In this document: piece by piece, positions 44,238 to 52,731 of the stretch
Layout: the number at the start of each line of letters is the position of its first letter
Position numbering within the stretch: position 1 is the stretch's first letter
NCBI GenBank assembly: GCA_904419315.1
Contig: CAJFQY010000007.1
Span: 3,523 to 67,522 of the forward strand
Direction of reading: 5' to 3'
DNA: 64,000 nt
Origin: Zongyangia gallinarum
GTDB lineage: Bacteria > Bacillota > Clostridia > Oscillospirales > Ruminococcaceae
The notes under the pieces: model-generated
Told to the model about the DNA's origin: nothing
The model's database searches: none
Seen by the model: only the letters and a program-made list of their open reading frames with translations
Made by a program: the position numbers and the translations under genes

Positions 44238-44413
44238 CTTATATCGCGCTCAACGCGGTGGAAAAACTTCAAATAGAAAAAATCTGCGGTGCACGAATTG
44301 CTCACCGCCGGTGTAGGAAGTGTTGACAAAATAGATATCCACTGAAAACGCGAGTGAAAAGGCAAAAGAAAAAACTGAACCCGGAACGCAGATTGCGTCC
44401 AGGCTCAGCCTGA

Positions 44414-44489
44414 TGGAGCTACTGACCGGATTCGAACCGGTGACCTGCTGATTACGAATCAGCTGCTCTACCGACTGAGCCACAGTAGC
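44414..44489 (-). tRNA. tRNA-Thr (anticodon CGT)
   Basis: A 76-base minus-strand cloverleaf with CCA encoded. The acceptor stem is GCTACTG/CAGTAGC, the anticodon stem GCTGA/TCAGC encloses TTCGTAA with anticodon CGT, and the T loop is TTCGAAT. It reads ACG codons. Confidence 0.95.
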
Positions 44490-44795
44490 AGATAGATTGC
44501 TATACTATTATAATAATTCTGTGAAATTCCGTCAAGTCTTAGATAAATCTACTTGAAATGAAAATTATTTTGAAAATTATATATATTATGGTAATATATT
44601 ACAGGTCCATATTTCATCCGAAACGGAATTTTCAAATTTTGTTCTTTAAATATGATGAAATAATTGGTTATTTATAGTATAATGAGAACATCTGTAGGAT
44701 TTAGATAAGTTCCATAGAGGATTTTCTGTGGAGAAAATGAATTTGCAAAAATAATGGACGTTTGTCCAATCGAAATAAAAGGATGGATTTAACTT
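44490..44795. other. Intergenic region, 306 bases
   Basis: An AT-rich stretch between tRNA-Thr (read leftward) and the SGNH hydrolase gene (read rightward). A TATAAT at about 44678-44683 could be the -10 of the hydrolase promoter but no good -35 is seen at the right distance. No other ORF or hairpin was recognised. Confidence 0.5.
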
Positions 44796-45728
44796 ATGGC
44801 ATATAAAAAGCCTGTTTATATTAATAGAGGAAGAAAGAACTTTTCGGATGCGGTCCCCATTTTATTATTTCTATTACTAGCTATCATCTTAGCGGCGGGT
44901 ATTGCCCTTGTGTGGCAGCACCAACAGGAAAAGGGAAAGCAACTCTTGGCACAGTCTAACTCTTCAAGTAGCAGTAGCCTGCCGGCTGTCATTGAAAGTA
45001 AGGAGAGCAGCAGTTCTTCTATAACCAGTGATAGTGAATCAGCTTCTAGCAATAGTCAACAGAGCACAGAATCCAGCAGCAACTTAGAAACAGTTGTTAC
45101 GGCGGATCAAGTAGTGTTTGGCGAACCAATTCCAGAAAGCTCAAGGGTCAAATCGGAATATTTTGATGATGCCCTATTCATCGGAGATTCTATTTCCCAG
45201 GGAATCGAATTGTATCAGATGATGGATAACGCCACCGTATTGGCGGACCGCGGTCTAAATCCGCAGACGATTTTTACCAAAGCAGTGGTAAAAGATGCCT
45301 CGGGCAATGAGGTAACCGTAGTCGACGCGCTAAAGGACTATCAGCCTCAGAAAGTGTATGTCATGCTGGGAGCCAATGGCCTTGGTTGGCTAAATAAAGA
45401 TCAGTTTATTAGTGATTACAGCCGATTGGTGGATGTAATCAAGCAGACATATCCTAATGCAAAGATCTATATCCAGTCTGTTCTTCCGGTGACACAGAAA
45501 TACGAAGATGAAAAGCCCGAAATGGCAAATTCCAAGATTGATGATTATAATGCAGCAATTCTGTCAATGACAAAGGACAAGCAAGTTTATTATGTCAATG
45601 TAGCCGAGGCATTCAAAGACGATACAGGGGCATTACCCGACGATGCCAGTCCAAAAGATGGTATGCATTTTGGAGCTGAGTATTATCAAAAATGGTTTGA
45701 TTATTTAAAAACACATACAGTACAGTAA
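44796..45728 (+). CDS. Membrane-anchored SGNH/GDSL hydrolase
   Basis: The 310-residue protein has an N-terminal membrane anchor (about 20-40), a Ser/Gln-rich linker (about 50-100) and an SGNH hydrolase domain. The GDS motif with Ser132 (FIGDSISQG), the Gly/Asn block in VMLGANGLGW and the Asp-His pair in SPKDGMHFG form the esterase triad. Such enzymes often remove acyl or acetyl groups from polysaccharides or peptidoglycan. It is followed 15 bases later by a lipoprotein gene, and both probably act at the cell surface. Confidence 0.85.
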   Translation: MAYKKPVYINRGRKNFSDAVPILLFLLLAIILAAGIALVWQHQQEKGKQLLAQSNSSSSSSLPAVIESKESSSSSITSDSESASSNSQQSTESSSNLETVVTADQVVFGEPIPESSRVKSEYFDDALFIGDSISQGIELYQMMDNATVLADRGLNPQTIFTKAVVKDASGNEVTVVDALKDYQPQKVYVMLGANGLGWLNKDQFISDYSRLVDVIKQTYPNAKIYIQSVLPVTQKYEDEKPEMANSKIDDYNAAILSMTKDKQVYYVNVAEAFKDDTGALPDDASPKDGMHFGAEYYQKWFDYLKTHTVQ

Positions 45729-45743
45729 TGGAGGATGAAGAGA

Positions 45744-46298
45744 ATGAAAAAAACAATCACTTTACTCATGGTGACATGCTTGCTTGTCATGGCGATTTTT
45801 GCTGGTTGCGGAACAAGTAAAGATTCCGAAAGTCAGTCTGGTACGACATCTGGTGAAAATGCCAGCGGGCAGTCTTCTACAGCATCTAATGAAAGTACAA
45901 AGCAACAGACTACGACGACTGATATCGCTCAAAAGCTTATGGATGGAATTACCTTTGACGATGAGTTGATCCAGCTGGAGGGCGATAGGATGACCACCCA
46001 GTATGATGAAATTAATGCGGACGATCTGGAAGAATACACCGTGTATGTTAGCTCCTCTGGCGCCACGCCTGAAGAAGTAGCTGTATTCAAGCTCAAAGAA
46101 GGCGGAGACGCACAGGCTCTGGAAGACGCAATCGACAGTCGTGTACAGGATCAAAAAGACGGTTTTGTAGATTATGTTCCGGAGGAAATGCCAAAGCTGG
46201 AGAATTGCGCAATCCTTCACCAAGGCAATTACTATGCACTGGTTGTGGCAGGGGATTCCTCAGGAGCCCAGGACATATTTGACGGCTGCTTTGCATAA
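45744..46298 (+). CDS. DUF4358 lipoprotein
   Basis: The 184-residue protein has a lipoprotein signal peptide with the lipobox AGC at about residues 19-22, a Ser/Gly/Thr-rich spacer (about 25-60) and a compact domain of the DUF4358 type, whose function is unknown. ATG 45744 has GGAGG 8 bases upstream; ATG 45735 is too close to it. It follows the SGNH hydrolase and is probably cotranscribed. Confidence 0.78.
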   Translation: MKKTITLLMVTCLLVMAIFAGCGTSKDSESQSGTTSGENASGQSSTASNESTKQQTTTTDIAQKLMDGITFDDELIQLEGDRMTTQYDEINADDLEEYTVYVSSSGATPEEVAVFKLKEGGDAQALEDAIDSRVQDQKDGFVDYVPEEMPKLENCAILHQGNYYALVVAGDSSGAQDIFDGCFA

Positions 46299-46330
46299 GA
46301 AAGAAAGTATGGTATAAAGGGGGGAGACGG

Positions 46331-46681
46331 ATGCAGGTCGAATGCTGGTCGGTAATTTTAATAGTCTTGGCAATTTGTGTAGTCTACTTGAAAGCCCATA
46401 AAAACCAGTACGCTTTTACGGTTTTGCCCCTTTGTGTCCTGCCCCTTTTTCATATTATGAGCCTTCCATTGGCTCAATGGATCCATCCTTGGTGCCCTTT
46501 AAATTATAATGAGATATTTATCGGCATTGATGTTATCGGCTTGGCATTGTCTACGTTGCTTCTCTATATTTCGTCTAAAAATATTAAGAATAAAAAGGCA
46601 CGCATCGGCTTTTTGGTCTGTAGTGTTTTGTTCAATGTGATCTTGTCCGTAGTGCTGATTGAAAGCAACATTATCTATTGA
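46331..46681 (+). CDS. Small membrane protein of unknown function, 116 residues
   Basis: The protein has four hydrophobic segments (roughly 5-20, 26-48, 60-80 and 95-112), a Lys-rich loop KNIKNKKAR and no recognised family. AAAGGGGGG precedes ATG 46331. It lies 32 bases after the DUF4358 gene and before a terminator, so it closes this three-gene group. A membrane partner of the SGNH enzyme or the lipoprotein is possible but not shown. Confidence 0.65.
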   Translation: MQVECWSVILIVLAICVVYLKAHKNQYAFTVLPLCVLPLFHIMSLPLAQWIHPWCPLNYNEIFIGIDVIGLALSTLLLYISSKNIKNKKARIGFLVCSVLFNVILSVVLIESNIIY

Positions 46682-46688
46682 TTGTTAT

Positions 46689-46721
46689 AAAAATACGCCC
46701 GCAGTTGAGCGGGCGTATTTT
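46689..46721 (+). terminator. Terminator before adhE
   Basis: AAAATACGCCCGC, a short loop and GCGGGCGTATTTT make a GC-rich hairpin followed by T. Confidence 0.85.
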
Positions 46722-46764
46722 TTTGATAGAAATGCATATTTATCTAAATAGAGTCAAAAATATA

Positions 46765-46793
46765 TTGACAAAAAAATAACAATCTTGTATAAT
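46765..46793 (+). promoter_or_regulatory. adhE promoter
   Basis: TTGACA (46765-46770) and TATAAT (46788-46793) are exactly 17 bases apart, a consensus promoter. Confidence 0.85.
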
Positions 46794-46806
46794 GAAACTG
46801 CAAAGA

Positions 46807-46824
46807 TTGTTATTAAATTAACAA
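46807..46824. promoter_or_regulatory. Rex-type operator of adhE
   Basis: TTGTTATTAAATTAACAA, close to the Rex box TTGTTAANNNNTTAACAA, lies 13 bases after the -10. Rex is an NADH/NAD+ sensing repressor, so adhE should be induced at high NADH. The rex gene is not in the window. Confidence 0.75.
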
Positions 46825-46870
46825 TCCCAAGAAAACAATCACAACACTGTTAATTTAGGAGGACAAGAAC

Positions 46871-49489
46871 ATGGCTGAGAAAAAAACGTCACGGGAAAAT
46901 CTGCAAGTTGACGTAAAACAAATGATTGACCAACTAGTTGCCAAAGCGAATGTCGCTCTTGAACAGTATATGCAGATGGACCAGGAGCAGGTGGATGAAG
47001 CGGTCCACGCTATGGCTTTGGCGGGATTGGATCATCACCAGGAATTAGCGAAGCTGGCGGTTGACGAGACCGGACGCGGTGTATTCGAGGACAAGGTCAT
47101 CAAAAATATTTTTTCTACCGAGTATATCTGGCATGACATAAAGTACCAGAAAACGGTGGGCATTGTTGATGAAAATGAAATGGAAGGTTATGTGGAGGTA
47201 GCGGAGCCTGTAGGCGTTGTTGCTGGAGTCACACCGGTGACCAATCCCACTTCCACAACGATGTTCAAATCCTTAATCTGTGCAAAAACCCGTAACCCGA
47301 TTATTTTTGGATTTCATCCCTCTGCACAGAAGTGCTCTGTTGCGGCCGCAAAGGTACTCCGTGATGCGGCAGTGGCGCATGGCGCCCCTGAAAACTGCAT
47401 ACAGTGGATTGAGTTTCCCTCCATTGAGGCAACCAACGCGCTGATGAATCATCCGGGAGTTTCCATGATCTTGGCTACTGGTGGTGCTGGCATGGTAAAA
47501 AGTGCCTATTCCGCAGGAAAACCGGCCTTAGGTGTTGGACCTGGAAATGTTCCCTGCTACATTGAAAAATCTGTGGATGTTGCTCGGGCCTGTAATGATT
47601 TAATTCTATCCAAAACATTTGATAATGGAATGATCTGTGCTTCTGAGCAAGCGGCCATTGTAGATGAAGAGATCGCTCCTGCGTTTGAGAAGATCATGAC
47701 CTATTACGATTGCTACTTTCTTAATCCAGAAGAGACCAAGAAAGTAAGTGATTTTGTGATTAATTCTGAGAAAGGCGCCGTGAATCCCGTAGTGGTTGGA
47801 AAACCCGCCTGGTGGATTGCGGAACAGGCCGGAGTGAAGGTCCCGGAGAAAACCAAGATCCTGTTGGCCCGACTGGAGGATGTGGGACCCGATTATCCCC
47901 TTTCCAGAGAAAAGCTTTCTCCAGTGTTGGCATATTTTGTGGTCAAAAACAGCGAAGAGGGTTTTGCGATGGCCAAGAAGATGCTGGAATTTGGCGGTTT
48001 AGGCCATTCTGCTGTCATCCACTCCAATGATCCTGCGCTGTGCAAACGCTACGGTGAAGAGATGAAGGTGGGACGTGTTATCACCAACTCTCCCTCTTCC
48101 CAGGGCGCCATCGGCGATATCTATAACACCAATACCCCGTCTTTGACCCTGGGATGCGGCTCTTTCGGAAGGAACTCTACCACCTCCAACGTTTCCTCTG
48201 TCAATTTGATCAACAAAAAGCGCGTTGCCAAGAGGAGAGTGAATATGCAGTGGTTTAAAATTCCACCCAAGATTTACTTTGAGAACGATTCTATCCAGTA
48301 TCTCGAAAAGATGCCCAATATCTCCAGAGCGTTCATTGTCACCGATCCGATGATGGTGAAGCTGGGGAATGTGGATAAAATACTCTATTATCTCCGCAAA
48401 CGGACAGAGTACTGCCATGCGGAAATATTCTCTGAAGTTGAGCCGGATCCCTCTGTGGAGACCATTATGCGCGGTGTTGCTGCAATGAACAGCTTCCAAC
48501 CCGATGTCATCATTGCTCTCGGAGGCGGATCCGCCATGGATGCTGCCAAAGGCATGTGGCTGTTCTATGAACACCCAGAAACGGACTTTGGTGGGCTGAG
48601 GCTGAAATTCCTGGATATCCGGAAGAGAACCTATCACTTTCCGAAATTGGGAGAGAAAGCGCAGCTGGTCTGCATCCCCACCACCTCCGGTACCGGATCC
48701 GAGGTCACCTCTTTTTCTGTTATCACCGACAAACAGAATGGCAACATTAAATATCCATTGGCTGACTATGAGCTGACCCCGGATGTGGCGATCATCGACC
48801 CCCAGTTTGTCATGAGCCTTCCCAAATCTGCAACAGCAGATACCGGTTTGGACGTTTTGACCCATGCACTGGAAGCTTATGTCTCCGTTCTCGCTTCGGA
48901 TTATACTGACGGTTTGGCATTGCAGGCTATTGAGATGGTCTTCCAGTACCTGCCCAGGGCGTATAAGAACGGCGCTACCGATTTTGAGGCAAGGGAGAAA
49001 ATGCACAACGCTTCCTGTATTGCGGGACTTGCCTTTACCAACGCCTTTTTGGGACTGAACCACTCCATGGCCCACAAGCTAGGCGGGGAATATCATATTC
49101 CTCACGGCCGTGCCAATGCAGTGCTCTTGCCCTATGTCATCGCTTACAATGCCAGCAAGCCTACCAAGTTCGCTACCTGGCCCAAATATGGAAAGTTTGT
49201 TGCTGACAAAAAATATGCCAGAGTCGCGAGATTCCTTGGCTTGCCCTGCGGTACTACCGAAGAGGGAGTAGAGAGCCTGATCAAAGCGGTAAAGGATCTC
49301 ATTGCTGAGCTGAATATACCCAGCTGCATCAAGGATTGTGGTGTTGATGAAAAGATTTTTATGGCCGGGGTAGAAAAACTCTCTTACCGTGCCTTTGAGG
49401 ACCAGTGCACCACCACCAATCCGAGATATCCTCTGGTCAAAGAAATCGAGTCGATCTACAAGCAGGCCTACTATGGCGATGTAAAATAA
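46871..49489 (+). CDS. adhE: Bifunctional acetaldehyde-CoA/alcohol dehydrogenase
   Basis: The 872-residue AdhE reduces acetyl-CoA to acetaldehyde and then to ethanol, regenerating NAD+ in fermentation. The N-terminal aldehyde-dehydrogenase half (about 1-440) has the catalytic Cys256 in GMICASEQAAIV and VGVVAGVTPVTNPT; the C-terminal iron-dependent half (about 455-872) has the GGGSAMDAAKGMW nucleotide loop and the iron ligands in DVLTHALEAY, LNHSMAHKLGG and HGRANAVLL. AGGAGG precedes ATG 46871. Promoter and Rex-type site lie directly upstream. Confidence 0.97.
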   Translation: MAEKKTSRENLQVDVKQMIDQLVAKANVALEQYMQMDQEQVDEAVHAMALAGLDHHQELAKLAVDETGRGVFEDKVIKNIFSTEYIWHDIKYQKTVGIVDENEMEGYVEVAEPVGVVAGVTPVTNPTSTTMFKSLICAKTRNPIIFGFHPSAQKCSVAAAKVLRDAAVAHGAPENCIQWIEFPSIEATNALMNHPGVSMILATGGAGMVKSAYSAGKPALGVGPGNVPCYIEKSVDVARACNDLILSKTFDNGMICASEQAAIVDEEIAPAFEKIMTYYDCYFLNPEETKKVSDFVINSEKGAVNPVVVGKPAWWIAEQAGVKVPEKTKILLARLEDVGPDYPLSREKLSPVLAYFVVKNSEEGFAMAKKMLEFGGLGHSAVIHSNDPALCKRYGEEMKVGRVITNSPSSQGAIGDIYNTNTPSLTLGCGSFGRNSTTSNVSSVNLINKKRVAKRRVNMQWFKIPPKIYFENDSIQYLEKMPNISRAFIVTDPMMVKLGNVDKILYYLRKRTEYCHAEIFSEVEPDPSVETIMRGVAAMNSFQPDVIIALGGGSAMDAAKGMWLFYEHPETDFGGLRLKFLDIRKRTYHFPKLGEKAQLVCIPTTSGTGSEVTSFSVITDKQNGNIKYPLADYELTPDVAIIDPQFVMSLPKSATADTGLDVLTHALEAYVSVLASDYTDGLALQAIEMVFQYLPRAYKNGATDFEAREKMHNASCIAGLAFTNAFLGLNHSMAHKLGGEYHIPHGRANAVLLPYVIAYNASKPTKFATWPKYGKFVADKKYARVARFLGLPCGTTEEGVESLIKAVKDLIAELNIPSCIKDCGVDEKIFMAGVEKLSYRAFEDQCTTTNPRYPLVKEIESIYKQAYYGDVK

Positions 49490-49520
49490 CTGAAAATTTG
49501 CCCCAAATAGATTTACAGAC

Positions 49521-49558
49521 AAGGAAAGGCTGTCTTCATTCGGAGACGGCCTTTCCTT
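49521..49558 (+). terminator. Terminator of adhE
   Basis: AAGGAAAGGC with a continued stem and GCCTTTCCTT form a hairpin with a T-rich end. Confidence 0.75.
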
Positions 49559-49715
49559 ATTTGATTGACCGATCACTGTCGCAAAAAGGGCAATTCATTT
49601 CTGATCCCCCCATAACAGCTATTTTACTATCGAGGAAATAGTTCCAAGAAGCTTTAGAGGCGTACTATTTCGCGCTAGGAAAGCATATGTTGTGTCAGAG
49701 AAAAGGGGGCGGCAG

Positions 49716-49868
49716 ATGAAACAGAGAAAACGGATAATGACCCGGATAGCCACAGTGTTGTTAGGATTGCTGCTGATTTTCCTAGGAATCCTATGTTACC
49801 CAAGGGAAAATCGGTCTGAAAGGTTACAGCCACCAACCGAAAAGAATATCCTTATCATCCGAGAATAA
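49716..49868 (+). CDS. Small membrane protein, 50 residues
   Basis: ATG 49716 follows AAAAGGGGGCGGC and opens a 50-residue frame: a basic start (MKQRKRIMTR), a hydrophobic span at about 11-28 (IATVLLGLLLIFLGILC) and a charged tail. No family is recognised. The stop overlaps the start of a hairpin that also ends the convergent symporter gene, so it may be a real short transcript. It is too small for further inference. Confidence 0.5.
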   Translation: MKQRKRIMTRIATVLLGLLLIFLGILCYPRENRSERLQPPTEKNILIIRE

Positions 49869-49909
49869 CAAAGCAGCGGAAGCAACTAAGCTTCCGCCGC
49901 TTTGTTATT
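49864..49909. terminator. Bidirectional terminator between the 50-residue gene and alsT
   Basis: AATAACAAAGC, an imperfect GC-rich stem with GCGGAAGC/GCTTCCGC, and GCTTTGTTATT. The plus strand continues with T. Confidence 0.8.
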
Positions 49910-51293
49910 TTTTTATGAGCACACTGGAAGGGTCCCGAATATAGTCTTTTGTCATCTTGATGACCACCCCGCTGAGACCGATCAGGCCGATCAGGTTGGG
50001 AATCGCCATCAGCCCATTGAGGGTATCGGAGATATCCCAGGCCAGATCAATTTTCATGGTAGCGCCTACAACGGTCAAAAAGATAAAGACGGTACGGTAA
50101 ATGAGTACCGGAGAAGAACTCTTTTTACACAGGTAGTCGACACTATGCTCCCCATACATGCACCATCCCAAGAGGGCAGAGATGGCGAACAACGCAGTAG
50201 CAATGGAAATAAAGTACCCTCCAAATTTTCCAAAAGCCTGGGAAAATGCAGCGGCAGCCATGGCTGTATCGGGAATGGTGCTGTTCCATACACCTGAGGA
50301 TAGAAGGACAAGAGCAGTCATGGTGCAGACCACGATGGTATCCACAAAGACTTCGAACATCCCCCAGAATCCTTGTTCCACAGGGTTATCGGTATCCGCT
50401 AGCGCGTGGGCGATGGGAGCGCTGCCAAGTCCTGCCTCATTGGTGAAAACACCCCTGGCGAAGCCATAACGCATGGCTTGGGCGACAGTAAATCCGATGA
50501 TGCCGCCGGCAGCTGATTCAGGATGAAAAGCCCCCTGAAGGATCAGAGCAAAAGCATGGGGAATTTCAGACCAGTTTAGGATGATGACCACCGAGGTTCC
50601 AAGGATATAAAAGATAGACATGATGGGAACAAGAGCCGAGGTAACCTTGGTAATCCGCTTGACCCCGCCCAAAATGACAGCGGCGGTAATCGTGGCGACA
50701 GCCACGCCAGAAATCCAGGGAGGAATATGAAAGGACGCCTCTAGGGCACCGGAGATAGCGTTGGATTGGGTCATATTGCCGATACCAAAGGAGGCGAGGG
50801 CACAAAGGGCCGAAAAGATACAGGCCAGCCACTTCATATGCAACCCTTTTTCTATGTAAAGCATAGGGCCGCCGTAATATCGCCCATTTTCATCTGTACT
50901 ACGGAATCGGACGGCCAAAGCCACCTCCGCATACTTGGTCATCATACCAAAAAAGGCGCTGATCCACATCCAAAAAACAGCGCCAGGGCCGCCAAGAGAA
51001 ATAGCAGTGGCAATCCCTACAATATTTCCCACCCCGATGGTCCCGGCCAGGGCAGTGGACATAGCTTGAAAGGGGGTGATCTTTTGGCCGGTTGGTTTTG
51101 AAGGCCGTCTAGCAAAAAGAGAGCCTACCGTACATCGGACCATTCGTCCAAATCTGGTCAGATGAAAGAATTTGGTCCGAAGAGAAAGATAAACGCCGGT
51201 TCCCAAAAGAAGCACCAGCATAAACGGTCCCCAGACAAAACTGTTTACTTGACCGTTGAGGGCGGTCAATGCCGTCATCAGCTGATCTACCAT
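49905..51293 (-). CDS. alsT: Sodium:alanine symporter (AGCS family)
   Basis: The 462-residue protein has about 10-11 membrane spans and the AGCS signatures ISLGGPGAVFWMWISAFFGM and GTIGVGNIVGIATA. Members carry alanine or glycine with Na+. ATG 51293 is preferred since AAAGGTGG lies about 9 bases before it; a GTG start at 51305 adds four residues. The 3' end overlaps the terminator. It is a single-gene unit. Confidence 0.92.
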   Translation of the reverse strand: MVDQLMTALTALNGQVNSFVWGPFMLVLLLGTGVYLSLRTKFFHLTRFGRMVRCTVGSLFARRPSKPTGQKITPFQAMSTALAGTIGVGNIVGIATAISLGGPGAVFWMWISAFFGMMTKYAEVALAVRFRSTDENGRYYGGPMLYIEKGLHMKWLACIFSALCALASFGIGNMTQSNAISGALEASFHIPPWISGVAVATITAAVILGGVKRITKVTSALVPIMSIFYILGTSVVIILNWSEIPHAFALILQGAFHPESAAGGIIGFTVAQAMRYGFARGVFTNEAGLGSAPIAHALADTDNPVEQGFWGMFEVFVDTIVVCTMTALVLLSSGVWNSTIPDTAMAAAAFSQAFGKFGGYFISIATALFAISALLGWCMYGEHSVDYLCKKSSSPVLIYRTVFIFLTVVGATMKIDLAWDISDTLNGLMAIPNLIGLIGLSGVVIKMTKDYIRDPSSVLIKK

Positions 51294-51433
51294 GGAAAGA
51301 TCCACCTTTCTGCTTTGCGTTTCCCGAACTATGGGGATAGGAGTTCTTCACTACCCTACATATATATGGAAGAAGCCGATACAGATATGTATAAACCCAA
51401 AGCAGAGTGGCGTAGGAGAAAATCAGACTAAAT

Positions 51434-51473
51434 AAAAAAGCCATATGGACACACTTGCCACATGGCTTTTTGC
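51434..51473 (-). terminator. Terminator of the DUF6506 gene
   Basis: AAAAAGCCAT and ATGGCTTTTT flank an imperfect central region; the minus strand ends in T. Confidence 0.65.
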
Positions 51474-51478
51474 AAAAC

Positions 51479-51784
51479 TTATTTACCGAAAAAGGCGTCG
51501 AACAGGTCATCCTGTTCCGAGAAGTGGGTCACATAACCAATGGGAATCTGGTTATCGGTCAGCTCAATGAGTTTTTTGCATTTTTCAGGTCCAAATGCGC
51601 CACACAGTTCAATAGCCCCCACATCCTTGTTCTGAACAAGGTCTTTGACCATCTCGCAGGCTTCATCAAAATCTCGAACACCACAGAGAATGGTGTTGCG
51701 TTTTGAAGTTACAAAGGTTGCTTTGTGCTCCTCAGGATTATAGTGAGGTCCCATCACCAGAAATGCAAGATGTTTTTGTGCCAT
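51479..51784 (-). CDS. DUF6506 protein, 101 residues
   Basis: The 101-residue protein begins MAQKHLAFLVMGPHYNPEEH, contains GVRDFDEACEMVKDLVQ and GAIELCGAFGPEKCKKL, and matches DUF6506, a small family of unknown function in Clostridia and related anaerobes. AAAGGAAG precedes ATG 51784. It lies 44 bases after the dehydrogenase-like gene in the same direction and may share its promoter. Confidence 0.7.
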   Translation of the reverse strand: MAQKHLAFLVMGPHYNPEEHKATFVTSKRNTILCGVRDFDEACEMVKDLVQNKDVGAIELCGAFGPEKCKKLIELTDNQIPIGYVTHFSEQDDLFDAFFGK

Positions 51785-51827
51785 ATGATCTCTTCCTTTC
51801 TCCGTTTTCTTTTATCATACCACCAAG

Positions 51828-52727
51828 TCAACGGGAAGACGTACCAAAAAATGATTCAATATTTTGGATGACTTTTTTCCCTAACCGTCGCGTTGTCTGA
51901 ATGGACGCCCCGGAGGACTTGCCTACGCAGGAAACATTGGGAAGCTCTCGTAAAGAGGGGTCCCCCAATGCAAGTTCGGTATCGCATAAAAAATAATTAT
52001 CAGGATAGGCTAGCCATTGGCTTAGAGCGGGAAGATCAAAGGATGGGCCAATGGACGTGTTGACGATAATTTTTCCGTTGCCAAAAAGGGAAAATTCCCG
52101 CTCATGCAGGAGAATCACATTTTTATTGAGACAGGTGCAGAGGATATCCACTTCCTGCAGCAGGGTATCCAGATCGCGGTACTGAAACCCTTCCTCTTCC
52201 ATGTCTGGTTTGCGGGTGCGGCTATAATAGTACATGTCAGCGCCAAAATAACGGATGCCGCGGCCCACAAGGGAACCACTGGTGCCCAGACCCAGAATTC
52301 CCACCTTCACTCCGGTCAGCTCGGTGGGATAGTCTTTCCATTGACGGGGCCCAAATCCGTGGAGCAACCGGACCAATTCGCTGATAACGTACTCCACCAC
52401 ACCTTCATCCCCATAATCTCGGACGCCCAATACAGTGATCCCGCGGCTCTGCGCAAAACGGATATCCACATTGGCGCTTTCGGGAGAATAGAGGCTGCAG
52501 CACATGCCGATGTATTGAATAGAGGGGCAAGCGGCGATGACCTGGGCATTGATCCTGCTGGTGTAAGAGAGAAGGACACCGTCAGCATCCCCAATGCGGC
52601 GGATAATTTCTTGGTCATCAGTGGGAAGGTCGGGATAAAGCTGAACCTCCTTCGCCAGCTTCTGCAATTCCTTTTCGGAATGGGGATCCAAATGGATAGG
52701 TTCAATAGCAACAAGCTTACGGAACAT
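51828..52727 (-). CDS. D-isomer 2-hydroxyacid dehydrogenase-like protein, catalytic residues altered
   Basis: The 299-residue protein has the fold of D-2-hydroxyacid dehydrogenases: an N-terminal substrate domain, then the NAD-binding GILGLGTSGSLVGR. The expected catalytic Arg of NTaRG is Ile in VNTSIGPSF, the EP-type Glu region reads GDPSL, and the TPH histidine is replaced in VGKSSGAS. All three catalytic positions are therefore changed. It may bind NAD and substrate without dehydrogenase chemistry, or act by a different mechanism. It lies 4 bases after the frameshifted DeoR gene on the same strand. Confidence 0.8.
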   Translation of the reverse strand: MFRKLVAIEPIHLDPHSEKELQKLAKEVQLYPDLPTDDQEIIRRIGDADGVLLSYTSRINAQVIAACPSIQYIGMCCSLYSPESANVDIRFAQSRGITVLGVRDYGDEGVVEYVISELVRLLHGFGPRQWKDYPTELTGVKVGILGLGTSGSLVGRGIRYFGADMYYYSRTRKPDMEEEGFQYRDLDTLLQEVDILCTCLNKNVILLHEREFSLFGNGKIIVNTSIGPSFDLPALSQWLAYPDNYFLCDTELALGDPSLRELPNVSCVGKSSGASIQTTRRLGKKVIQNIESFFGTSSR

Positions 52728-52731
52728 ACCT

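Noticed and set aside
44250..44483. Minus-strand reading frame of 77 residues over the tRNA-Thr region
   Set aside because: It reads through the tRNA gene and has no ribosome binding site; a tRNA shadow.
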